Positions 1 to 10,064 of a stretch of DNA of 64,000 nucleotides are shown piece by piece. The position numbers and the translations under genes were made by a program. The notes beneath the pieces were generated by a model. It was not told the origin of the DNA. It was given only the letters and a program-made list of their open reading frames with translations, and did no database searches. Origin of the DNA: Trochalopteron elliotii (lineage: Eukaryota; Chordata; Aves; Passeriformes; Leiothrichidae); contig JANPWX010000038.1 of NCBI GenBank assembly GCA_024734555.1, positions 1,082,450 through 1,146,449 of the forward strand. The letters are read 5' to 3'. Position 1 is the stretch's first letter; each line of letters starts with the position of its first letter.

Positions 1-430
1 GTGTGTGGTGGAGGCGCCCATGCCCGCTCTGCCGCGTCCCGGGCGAGCGGCGCTGGAGGCGGCAGATCGTGGGGCTGTGGCCGGTCTCCTACCCTCTGAC
101 AAAAGCTCAACCCGCAGGTAGCACCGGCGAGTGCTTTTCTTGGGAAGGGCTGGTTTTTCTTTAAAAAAAAACCAACAGAGCATCTGCACGCGCGAGGCAT
201 TTGTGCTTGGACTTTTTCTTTAACCTCATCAGTCCTGTTCTCACATTTTTCCCCGCAAAACTGCGCAGGGCAAGTGCCCCAGCTCCTCTTCCTGCGCTCC
301 AGACAGCACGGAGCAGGCTCCCGGCGTGTGCCCACGGTACGGTGGGTTCTTTAGAGCTCCTCCGTACTGCAAAGCGCCCTGCTCTCCCGGGATCCTCAGG
401 CTGCCACTTGCACTCCTACAGACTGCTGCT
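1..430. promoter_or_regulatory. CpG-rich edge, probable margin of a CpG island / promoter region
   Basis: The first ~130 bases hold about 14 CpG dinucleotides and are very GC-rich. CpGs stay frequent to about base 430, then fall away as the sequence becomes AT-rich. In bird genomes this pattern usually marks a CpG-island promoter and first exon. The island is cut by the window start, so its full size, transcription start and direction cannot be seen. No clear TATA box was noticed. The downstream 60 kb shows no recognisable exon, so the gene could run right with a very long first intron, or run left with the window upstream of it. The CpG density is seen directly; the promoter role is inferred. 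Confidence 0.55.
20..121 (+). other. Short open frame ending at a possible splice donor
   Basis: An ATG at 20 opens a 33-codon frame rich in Ala, Arg, Gly and Leu that stops at 119-121. The stop overlaps a donor-like CGCAG|GTAGCA, with the boundary after base 117. If this donor is used, the stop would fall in the intron and the frame could be the 3' end of a first coding exon. The donor is only moderate because it lacks the usual GTRAGT. The peptide is not recognised. It could equally be 5' UTR or chance coding in GC-rich DNA. Confidence 0.15.
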
Positions 431-1176
431 GCGAACTTCTGTGCACTGGGACCCTTGCTATTTCACCACGGCAGCTCCGAGCCATCCGATTTGCAAGTAA
501 CTTAGAAGTAACTCAAGACTGTGGAAAGGCTCTTTCAAGGGAAGCAAAGCTGCACGCTTCCCCAAGAGCTATCGTTCTAAAACGTATTGACTTCGAACAA
601 CAGCCATCACGCTCTCCGTGAGGAGAGAAATATTTACTTCACTAGACGCAAAAAACACCCCTCATAAGAAAGTGGTCAGCCCTATAAAAGGAAATTTAGC
701 CCAAGGAGAAGTGGGAGAAATCTCTGGGCTTTTCCTCCTAGACAGATGCATGTACACTAATGGGAGAATTGTGGCTGAGCGCCCGAGCTGAATATATTTT
801 GAAATGTAACATGATACCTTCTTTGCTTTTGCTCTTTCTTCCTCCATGGCTCTTCTTTACTGTATTTAAAGGAATGCTTTTCTTATCAGCCCGCCCCTCC
901 TGTCCCCGTGTTTCCAGCCATGCTCTGGTCTCGCTCTGGTCTCACTCTGTTCTCACCACTCCCTCTCCCTTGTTCAGGTCCTCAAATAATCTCTCCAGTT
1001 TCCTTGAGTGTGTCATCTCAGCCTCTTGGACACACGTGCCACTCTGCTGCCTGCTCGCTGCTCACCCTGCTCATGCCACCAGCCTGCCCGCCTCTCCTCG
1101 CCACCACATTTCCCTCGGCCATCTCCACTTGATGCAGTGATGAGCATTGCTCTTCAGTCTGTTAGCACCACTGCTG
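431..1176. other. Unique non-coding sequence, pyrimidine-rich toward the right
   Basis: No gene or known repeat is recognised. From about 880 to 1170 the plus strand is C/T-rich, with short imperfect repeats of a TCTGGTCTC type near 920-955. This leads into the pentanucleotide microsatellite. Overlapping open frames here are short and unrecognisable. Confidence 0.5.
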
Positions 1177-1243
1177 CCTGTCCTGTCCTGTCCTGTCCTG
1201 TCCTGTCCTGTCCTGTCCTGTCCTGTCCTGTCCTGTCCTGTCC
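1177..1243. repeat. (TCCTG)n pentanucleotide microsatellite
   Basis: About 13 essentially perfect copies of TCCTG are arranged in tandem. Because five is not a multiple of three, all three frames read the same repeating peptide pattern, which produces artificial open frames on both strands (CPVLS-type on plus, GQDRT-type on minus). Confidence 0.97.
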
Positions 1244-1577
1244 CAACCCAGTCCATTGGGAGCTTGTTCTGTGGTCTGTCACTTCCCAGTCCCGTTCAGC
1301 CCTCTCTTCCCACCGCTTGGCTGGTCTGTCCTGCCTTCCTGTGAGCCACTATTCACCCTGATCTTGCATTTTGTGAGTCCAGCCTCAGAGTGCTGGTGCC
1401 TCACCAAAGGAGAAGCTGTCTCCTGTCCAGGTTACTACTATTTAGTGAAAAGGTGAATGCAGGTGGTATCGGATTCTGCCTGAGATTACTCCAGAGGCGA
1501 GGAGGCACTTACATTAGGCTGGCATCACAGTCCCACATGCTTACATGTAGGAAATTTTCTGCACATGTAGATCCAGC
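1244..1577. other. Unique non-coding sequence
   Basis: Nothing recognisable lies between the microsatellite and the CR1 copy. It is mixed-composition sequence without convincing coding potential. Confidence 0.5.
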
Positions 1578-1862
1578 CCAGTTTGGAAGGGAACTCCCAA
1601 GATCACCTGGTCCAACTTTTTGTGGGAAAGGGATGAGATTGTCACCCTGTCCAATCTCATCTTGAAAGCTTCCAGTTGTGGGGATGCCATCCCATCCCTG
1701 GGGATGATTTTCCAGTGGGTGATTGTCCTAACTGTAATTTTTTCTTTTTTTTCAGTGAATCAAAATCAGGTAAAACCTCTCCTCATGCAGCTTGTACCTG
1801 TTGCTGCTTGTCTGCTCCCTGTAAAGAGAAAATCTCCATCTTTTTTGCAGCTGTGCATGTAC
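1578..1862 (-). mobile_element. CR1 LINE fragment, 3' end, antisense
   Basis: Read on the plus strand this matches the reverse complement of an avian CR1 3' region. It starts with a TTTGGAAGGGAAC block and a GGTCCAAC block. Next come a CACCCTGTCCAAT block, a CATCCCTGGGGA block with TTCCAGTGG, and lastly a TCTCCATCTT block. The order is that of the CR1 tail, so the element lies on the minus strand. It is 5'-truncated, as most CR1 insertions are, and diverged by many small indels. A 163-codon open frame on the plus strand crosses this element and is an antisense artefact. The terminal 8-bp repeat that usually ends CR1 is not clear at the left edge. The family is secure; the subfamily is not. 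Confidence 0.82.
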
Positions 1863-4800
1863 CTGTGTTATTTGACCAGGGTTTGTGCAATAGGTGTCCA
1901 GTTCTTGCTGCTTTCACAGAACCTGCTGCTGTGGGCATGGTCAAGGACTTCAACACATGGCTCTTCTACACACTGTTTAATGCTATTTGCCCCCAGCACA
2001 TTCCTTAGCTGCGCAATGCAACAGTTATACTTTGTCATCTGTAGTATTTCCACCCTAGAATATCAATTTACAGCCCTGTGTTACAGCGTGTCCTCAAAAA
2101 GTGAGAAGTGAAAGGAGAGAAGTTATATAACTGGTCTGGTGCTGCAGAGCCAGCCAGCCACCAGCAGGATTGCATTGCAGGGATTCCCACCTTCTAAAGC
2201 ATCCCCTTTTCCCCAAAAAGTCCTGCTACCTCAACCTCTAAGGCAATTTGGATGCTTCATCTTGAAACCAGACCACCCTTATGACCATGATGCTCTGCAT
2301 CCAACACTGAAGGGAAACTGGAGGAATAAAGCTCAGGTATTTTTGAAGCATCACACAGGCGGCCACCTGGCTGCCTTCCAGTATGCTCTTCCTTTGAGTG
2401 TGCTCACTGTTTCTCATATATAAGACTGCTGATCCATCAGTTAATCATATTAAGTACCTAAAATTAACTTTTAAATTATTAATGCATGAGAACATATCCG
2501 TTTTCCATGTACATTATTTTAAAGGATTACAGTGTGTACACTGAGTGCCATTAACATTACATTTTGAAGACAGTAAATTGACTTGTATGGAAATCAGAAG
2601 AGTTGATGGATTCCTCTAAAGATGCCTTTGACAATGATAAAATGTTCAGTTGAATTATTATTGAGCACGTGTCTGTACTTAAATTTCTTTCTAATTCTTA
2701 CAAAAATAAGCAACTGATCAAGTCTTATTAGTATAATATTTTTCATTTTGTGGTGGGTTAAAAAAATAGATACACATGAACATTGAAAATACTCATCTGA
2801 CAAATAAAAACACTAGGAAAGATATGTTTAGTTTCCTAGACTACAGCTGTATCGTTCAAGACAAAACGGTACTGTCATAAGATTGTTTATCCAAAATAGC
2901 ACCACTAAAATGGTTAAGTGGAGAAGTAGCAATGCATCTTTTCGGTAGCAGTGAAGGACATGCTTATCTTTTGTCTTAAATAATGAATCTCTGGCAACAC
3001 CCTCCACAATGCTGTATCATGAAAATAACAGCCTAAAATGCTGGTATTTTCTCTAAGAAAAAAAAGATTATCATTTTCTGCCAGAAAAAGCACACAAGAA
3101 ATAATGTTGGCAATAATGTACTCTGACTATGTAAACATTATTCCTGCTGAAGGACAGTCTAAAAAGTAAAGGCAAACAGCCTTGGCAAAAGCCTTGATCC
3201 CTTCAGGACTTTGTGCCCAGGAGAAGTTTGTCCCAGCTCCCTGTTTTCTTCTTTCCCCAGTGGTTAAAGCTTGGGTGAGGGAAGACACATTCCTCTGACC
3301 CATGACAGAAGAAGAAGATGGAAGCACTAATGAAACTCCCTGGCTGTGCTCAAGGGAATCCAGGCCACTGGGGGAGTAGAGGACAGGGCGTGCAGTCCCT
3401 CCTAGCTGGAGAGGGTCTTGCTGCCCTGCAGCTTCTAAGTTCAGAGCCTGTGGCACAACTGGGCTTAGGATATCACTTTATTCTCCAATGCACTTCCTCA
3501 AGAAATCCAGAAAGTCCAGAAAAAGCTCTTTTTACCATTTATAAACCTCAGAAAACTTGCATTAACACAAGTTTCACATGTGTTAAGGGTTCAAAACCAG
3601 GTCCAAAATATAAGCAGGATATAGGCATTCTCTCTCTATTTAGCACTATGTTTAAGACTCAATACCGAATAATAAATGGCTGTTGGAGTTTAAGTACTGT
3701 GGACTTGGTTTGCTTTCCGTAAAGACTTGAACTCTGCAGGGTGACTTTTCATTTTGGAACTTAGCCAAAGGACATTAAGCTCTACAATTCAGTTAGTTCC
3801 AAGAGAGAAAAAGGTCATTTTCAAGTTTTATTAAATAGACTAATGAAAACTGTCTAGTAGATATGAAGCTTTCTTTAGAAACATTATTATATTTCATATA
3901 TATACTGAGAACAGGCGTAATTTTCTTTTTCTATTACGTTGATTTAGGAAATGAAAATCCAATAGCAGAAGATCTGAAGAGGAGAGATCAGAATCTGGCC
4001 ACTGCTTTCCCTCTCAAAGGAACTTTCATGAAAGGATTATATGAAAGTCAGCATTAAGCATGATCTTTAACTAGTAGAATGCACTGATAAAAGAATCCAG
4101 CTATCTAAAAAGGGTCAACTTGGTCATTATTGCCTGGTAGGTATATAGGCAAAAGTGCTGACCAACCTTTGAAATTATAATAAGTTTCTTTTGTCACAGG
4201 CAAAGCTTTTCACCTTAAATAGACAGGAAGTCTTCTAACACAGTAGAATTTTAATAATCCTTAATCTGGAACAAAACCAACTCAAAATTATTTCTGTTGC
4301 TTATACTATAAATGAAGTAAATGCTTAAAATATTTTTAAAAGCTGTCCAGAAAAAAATAAACCTTTTTAACATTAAGATGGAAGCAGGGGGAACATTCTC
4401 CTTCCTTTCTGTCTACATCCTTCTTTTCCATTGTATTTATTTTATCTCTCAATGTATGGTGGAGATTGTAAACTGAAAGGGGAAATGAAAGCACTAAGAA
4501 AAAAAAAACTAAACAAGTTTGTAAAAACACTCACTAAATATAGCTGTATGAGCTAAAGGATACAAATGAAATTTCAGTATTCACCAAAAGACTGAAAAGA
4601 CTGAGATTTTCAAAACTTTATATGTTTTCCACTAAGTATTTGCTCAGTTCTGGTTTTTAATTGATTCAGCAAGAACTTCATCAAATACATTAGTTTTAGA
4701 AATTTAGAGACTTCATCTGCCCAGTCATTATCAAAAGGATTTTTTAATATCAGTTGAGTATAGAAAATACTTTTTCTGTAGTCTATGTCTAGTGACTAGA

Positions 4801-6758
4801 GACAAAAAAAGAAAAGCTATGGCATGACCATAACTGAATAAGCTCACTGTGTTCATAGACCACATTGTGGAGATCTACTCTTTGTTGCTAGGTAAGTTAT
4901 ATCTCTATTTACAGCTTTTTCAAAAGGCTGAATAGTCAGGGACATTTTGTAATTTGAGATGGAGTCCTAAGCTCTAGTGAGAGAGATGTACTCTTCCTGG
5001 ACTGTACAAAATAGAGCAGTTACACAAGGTGGTATAGAGGAGAGGGGAATTTTAAGCAATACTGATCATTCAAACAGAAACTACATTAAAAAGACGAATA
5101 CATTCAGCCCACCCTTCTACAAATACACATCTGTTCCCACTGCTAGCTCCACAATTAACACATATACTGATTCAAGACTAAGAATTAAAAATTGCTGTAT
5201 TCTCTCAGTTCCAATGAAGTGATGAAGAAAATGGGCACTTTTGGACATCAAATGTGTTAAGTGAAATGACACCTTAAAAGTGATTACTTTCCCCAAATCA
5301 AAGTCAGCTGCTTTCCTGATGCATAATAAGTTTTCAACTAGGATGCCAAATAACACTAGAAGAAAAAATCAAAATTACATTGCAATAGGAGGAGATTCAG
5401 TTCAAACTATACTTTATATTCTCATTTATGACATAAGAAATCAGGATTTATTCAAAATGTAGTGCTCATTCACAGCTTTGTCACAGATAAGGAGAGAAGG
5501 CAACAAAAATTTTGACTCAGAATGAAATCCAGCCACACTGCAGTCAGTGGCAAAACTCTTAGGGAGCTTAGTGTGACTGATTTTGTCTCAAGTATTTTCT
5601 TGGTTCCTGAGGGAGGGGCAGTTAAAATAATAATAATAAAGACAAAGAGAAAATCTTCAATGCCATAACTTGCCTGCAGGCTGTAGCTTTTAGAGCATAT
5701 TTTCATGACAGCTGAAGAAGGATCATCAGGCTAGTGCCATTTGAAAACTAGAAACATTTGAACGGTGTAAACAAAAATAGATTACATGGAAGTAGACTTT
5801 ACCAAGCTGAGAGAAGAGGCACAGCAACCCAGCTGTATTGGACCCAAAACAGATCTTCCCTCAGTCAGTGTGCGGAGATGTGTGCAGACCCCAGAACCCT
5901 CTGAATTAAAATGCAATTCTGTACAGCCTTGCAGGGTGCCAGTGTGCCTTTCGTTGGCTCGCAGGGTGTGGATGCAGAGCTGAGGTGTGTTTCAGGTCGC
6001 TTTTCCCCACAAACTATAGGCACCACTACTCTCCAAAGCAGCCAAGTCATGTCTCAAGCCGTTCTCCAGAGCAGTTGATGTGGATCCTGTGATCCATTTC
6101 CATCCTGTGACTTTAAATAAACAATATGCAGATGTCTAATTGTCAATTCAAGTCTCAACTAGACTTTTTGTATTTAAACTGCCATTTGCAAAGGAAGTCA
6201 TATTTTGTTTTCCTGGTGCCAGAATTGCCAAAGAAATTGCCAAACCAAAACCAATGTACGCTGTGTTGTCATCTAAATTAATCCCTTGTCATTCAGTTAT
6301 AGTCTCTCGCTAACTCTTCTTAGCCAATTAAGCCAAAACTTTCTCAGAAATTGGCTGCAGGGAAAGATTCCCTTGCTCCATCCATAGCAAGCAGTGGTCT
6401 GGCTGCTTAAACAGAGCATTGAGAACTTGTGTTGAAATAGAAATTCTGTCTGCAGTGATTTAAAAATATTTTTTCTACAAGTCTTGTTTATTTATTCAAC
6501 TATGCTAAAGGAGTAAGAAGTCATTCTCTGGTTTAAATTATTACCTTCTGTTTGGAAAAATAGTCATCCAAGGAGACTGATGGGACTTGCACTTCACAGT
6601 GTCTGGCCAGAAGTAGGCATTTAGTATATCTTTATTATAGAGAAATCATGGAGGATGAATTATATGATATACACAAAGTGATATACATCCTTTGATAAGA
6701 GACCAGTCTTTCAACAGAAAGGACTGCCCTGTAGTTGCCACCCTGACAAAATGAAGAT
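1863..6758. other. AT-rich unique non-coding sequence
   Basis: About 4.9 kb holds no recognised gene, RNA or repeat. The block at 2440-2820 is especially AT-rich. A more GC-rich patch at 3190-3470 has short frames on both strands that resemble nothing known. An (AAT)n stretch of about five units sits near 5625-5639. Intronic or intergenic DNA is the best description. Confidence 0.5.
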
Positions 6759-6798
6759 TTCTTGGAGGTCATTCCAACCTTGATGATTCTGTGATTCC
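6759..6798 (+). mobile_element. Short CR1 3'-tail fragment
   Basis: About 40 bases match the extreme 3' end of avian CR1. A GGAGGTCATTCCAACC block is followed by TGATGATTCTGTGATTCC, the degenerate 8-bp terminal repeat. The orientation is plus. It is either a severely 5'-truncated insertion or the surviving end of an older copy, since the bases just upstream do not match clearly. Confidence 0.72.
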
Positions 6799-8084
6799 TC
6801 TCCTCTCAAAAATGTGATGGCTGTTCTTTATCAAAGAACCTCTTTTCCATGATCATCAGATCTGTACAAATGGTCTGCATATATTCTCAGAGCAATCTGT
6901 AACTTTCTTGAGGAGTAAATTTTTGAGGATTCTTCATTTCACTATAAAAAATGTGATTAAAGTCACAAAGGTCAAATAGCCCCTGACTGTTTTTCTCTGA
7001 TGCTTTAGGAGACATGAAATTAAAAAAAAAAAAGTTGTGTTACAGCACAGTAGCTCAGACATTCATCTTCAGCAGCACTCTGCATCCACAGGAAGTGAGA
7101 AGTCTCAGGGACTCTCGCAGTAGCTACTACAGCAGCTGAGAGGAAATCTACTGGTGCTCCTTAGGAAGCTCTCTCCACCTCTAGCTGGAGGTTTGGGACA
7201 GGCAAGCTTGTCACTGATTGCCTAAGATTTAGCTGTGATTTATTCTGTTTTTCTAAACTTAGCCATGTAAAGATGCACCTCTGTCTAATCTCATATGCTA
7301 ATTGGACCTCAAAATGTTTGGTGAAAGTGAACAGAGAGTATCTTTGAAGAAAAGACTTTCAGAACACCAGGTAAGATCAGTTCTTTCTCCTTGACCAAGA
7401 GCCTTTTCAACACACACTAACTACTCAGTGAAGATTTAGACAGGCTGCTGCATGGCAAAAAGGCCTCAGCTGGACTGGGGCTCCAGCAGTGAGGCTCCCT
7501 TGAAGCAGGAATGTGGCTCCTCTGTGATCATGTGCCCACCTCAAGGGCGTGGGTTCTGTTCCAAACAGCCCTTGTTCTAGGATGACAGATGACATTTCTG
7601 GTCTTACATTGATTGCTTTGTAAGTTCTCCTTCCTCCCCCCAAAGATTTGGTGATCCTCTTATCCTAATATTGTTTGGCAAGCATTTGAACAGACCTTTA
7701 TTTCAGCCATGCCTCAGGGATGAGATAATGTAGAAAATGCCATATTAAGAAACAACCAAACAAACTTCATTCTGTGAGCCACAATGGAGTGACGATAGAG
7801 CTAGGATATTTACAGCAAATCAATGAATCTGTCTAATTACTATGCTCTAATTTAGATCATTTGCTTCTACAGTGGGAGGCAGACTACTGGTGGATTGTTC
7901 CTCCCTCTTTAAGACCTAGAGCTACATATGTCATATTGTGAAAATGAAATTGCCTTCATATTACTCACTAGGAAGCAATTGGAGTCAGGCCAGGAGCAGA
8001 TGGCAGCTCAAAAGGCAATCCTCTTCCTCCTTGCAAAGTACTATTACTTTGCACTTCAGTAGCAGTATTGGTCTAAGAAACTTG
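6799..8084. other. Unique non-coding sequence
   Basis: No gene or repeat is recognised. An A-run of about a dozen bases lies near 7021-7033. Short frames on the minus strand around 7425-7643 are not recognisable. Confidence 0.45.
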
Positions 8085-8212
8085 ATGCCTTTTACAAACA
8101 ATAATGAACGTAATTTTATCGTACCCTGGTAGCAGAGTTAGTAGGATTTCTCTGCTTTAGCACATGGGGAAACTGATGCATGTCAGGTTTACAGCATTCC
8201 TCTGCCCACAGT
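8085..8212 (-). mobile_element. Probable MIR/CORE-SINE-like relic
   Basis: The plus strand reads like the reverse complement of a MIR-type SINE or L2-type tail. A TTTTACAAACA block matches the usual end of such elements. A CCTGGTAGCAGAG stretch sits where GAGGTAGG would be. It is followed by CACATGGGGAAACTGATGCA, which resembles the GGGGAAACTGAGGCA core. A decayed GGTTTACAGC...CTCTGCCCACAG follows, where GTGACTTGCCCAAGGTCACA is expected. The block order supports the call although every block is diverged. Such elements amplified before amniotes split, so a surviving copy in a bird is very old. Confidence 0.5.
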
Positions 8213-9842
8213 TTTCCAAGAGATTCCTTTCTCCATATGAAGAAAAATCAGCATCTGTGAAATCCCAGCATTTTGCCACAAGCATGGCGCTCAAACATCA
8301 AGGACATGAAATGAAAGGATGCTAGTTAGAGGCAGAGACAAAGCCATTGGCAAAAAATAATTTCCCAAGCCCCACAAGAAAGTAAGTAGCTGGACCAGGG
8401 CCTGCAGCAGCTCAGTCCTGGGCTGTGCTTTGTAGGCTCTCCCTGTGAGCCCACGGGGAGTATCCAGCTGCTCTTGAAACAGCTTGCCTGCAAAAAGCAT
8501 CTCTTGGACAAGTTAAGCACTTGTTTAAAGTGAAGCTCAATTTCTGAATGTGAGTACCTGCTAGACGTTATACCTTCCAGCACAGCTGGATCCAGGGAAC
8601 CTGCTGAGATGGTGAAACTCTCCATAAATAGGCATCAGCATGTTTCCCTAGTCAGGGCTGACCAAACCTGAGCAACGAAAGAGACATTTTTAAAATGCAA
8701 GAAGCAGAAAGATTTTCCTACTTCTTACATGATATAGTAACCAATACAGTCATGATACTGAAATGTGAAGAATTTCAGCCCAAATGTTGGGGTACAATAT
8801 AAATAAGTTAGTATGAGAAGAAGAGAAAGCTTGCATGCTTCTCAGACCTTATTCTAATGTGCAGTGAGGTGAAAAACAAAACCCTCAAGCATGAACAACA
8901 TTGGCCACACAGCAAACAACTTTGCTATAAATTACAGTGCGTAACCCCAACAGCAGATCTTTACTGAGTCTAAACTCTCTATTGAAGTGAAGCTAAGAAA
9001 ACATGTAGGAGTTAAACATTATCTTCAGGTGTATGTTGAATAGGTGTGGAATACATGTCATAGTTTGCAAAGTTTGCAGTAGCACTTAGGTAGATGTGAA
9101 ACTTTGGCATGATTTGAAGTGGGGTTTCTCCTCTTAAGGGTTTTATTTCATGCTTACGGAAGGGTGATTTCTCATGGGTTTTTGAAAGTGGACTCTTTCA
9201 TAACAGAAATATTTAAAAATTATCTTCACTGTGTAAGTTAGAAAAGGAGAAAAAGAAAGCTGAACCAGTGGCAAACTACATAGGAGACAAAAAATGCAAG
9301 TTTCTGAAGAGCGAAATTCAATTTTTCTACTAGCAGTTCAGAAAATTAGTTTTGCAAAGAAAAAGCTACTTTTATAAAAAGATATTTTGCTTTATAGATT
9401 TTAATAAATGTATTACTCTGTGTGTATTTCAGTGCTGACACTCACACCCTGCCTGGCTACTTTTCAAGAAAGCAGGCTGCATTATAAACTAGGATCCAGT
9501 TCTGGTCCCAGTGAGGTTGAGGTGCAAGTTGGAGTCAGGCTTGATTTCTTCATCTCTAAACTCTGCAACACATGCTGTATAGTTAAAAATCACTTTTTCT
9601 TTTGATTGTTTACACACTAATATTTTAATTTTTTCTGTATTTCCAGGGAACTGAAGCGAGGTATGTGGAGGAAATTTTATTTTTTGTCTTCTCGCCCTCC
9701 CATACATTGAGGCAATGAGGTAGGGCACCTTTCCATTGTCATGTGTGGACAGACCAAATGTTAAGAAACAGCAAGAAATAAAAGTATTTTATTTAAACTA
9801 CCTGATGGTAAGTTTTCAGAAAGCAATCAGTAACTGACCCTA
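8213..9842. other. Unique non-coding sequence
   Basis: No known gene. A strong-looking acceptor and donor pair at 9645-9666 flanks 14 bases and is reported as a finding. Otherwise the sequence is AT-rich and unremarkable. Confidence 0.45.
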
Positions 9843-10064
9843 AGGTTCAGGTTGGACATTAGGAGGAATTTCTCCATAGAAAGGTGATTAGACATTAGAA
9901 GGAGTTGCCCAGAGAGGTGATGTAGCCATTGTCTCTGGAGGTATTTAAGGAAACTGGATGAGGCATTGGGTGCCATGATCTAGTTGACACGGTAGTGTTA
10001 GATCATAGGTTGGACTCAATGATCTCAGAGGTCTTTTCCAACTTAACTGATTCTGTGTTTCTGT
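9843..10064 (+). mobile_element. CR1 LINE 3' end, well preserved
   Basis: This is the clearest retroposon in the window. It begins with a GGTTGGACATTAGGAGGAAT block, continues through TTGCCCAGAGAGGTGATG and CTCTGGAGGTATTTAAG, and reaches GGTTGGACTCAATGATCTCA and GGTCTTTTCCAAC. It ends in TGATTCTGTGTTTCTGT, a degenerate 8-bp terminal repeat. These blocks and their order are diagnostic of avian CR1. Only about 220 bases of the 3' end remain, the usual result of incomplete reverse transcription. No ORF2 portion is included, so it is an inactive copy. Confidence 0.93.

Noticed and set aside
1071..1344. Repeating peptides on both strands
   Set aside because: They come from the (TCCTG)n pentamer, which stays open in all frames.
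1734..1775. Polypyrimidine-AG followed by GTAAAA, resembling a tiny exon
   Set aside because: It lies inside an antisense CR1 fragment, where this arrangement is part of the diverged element.
1620..2111. 163-codon plus-strand frame, the longest in the window
   Set aside because: Its first half is antisense CR1 sequence and the rest has no recognisable domain or splice context.
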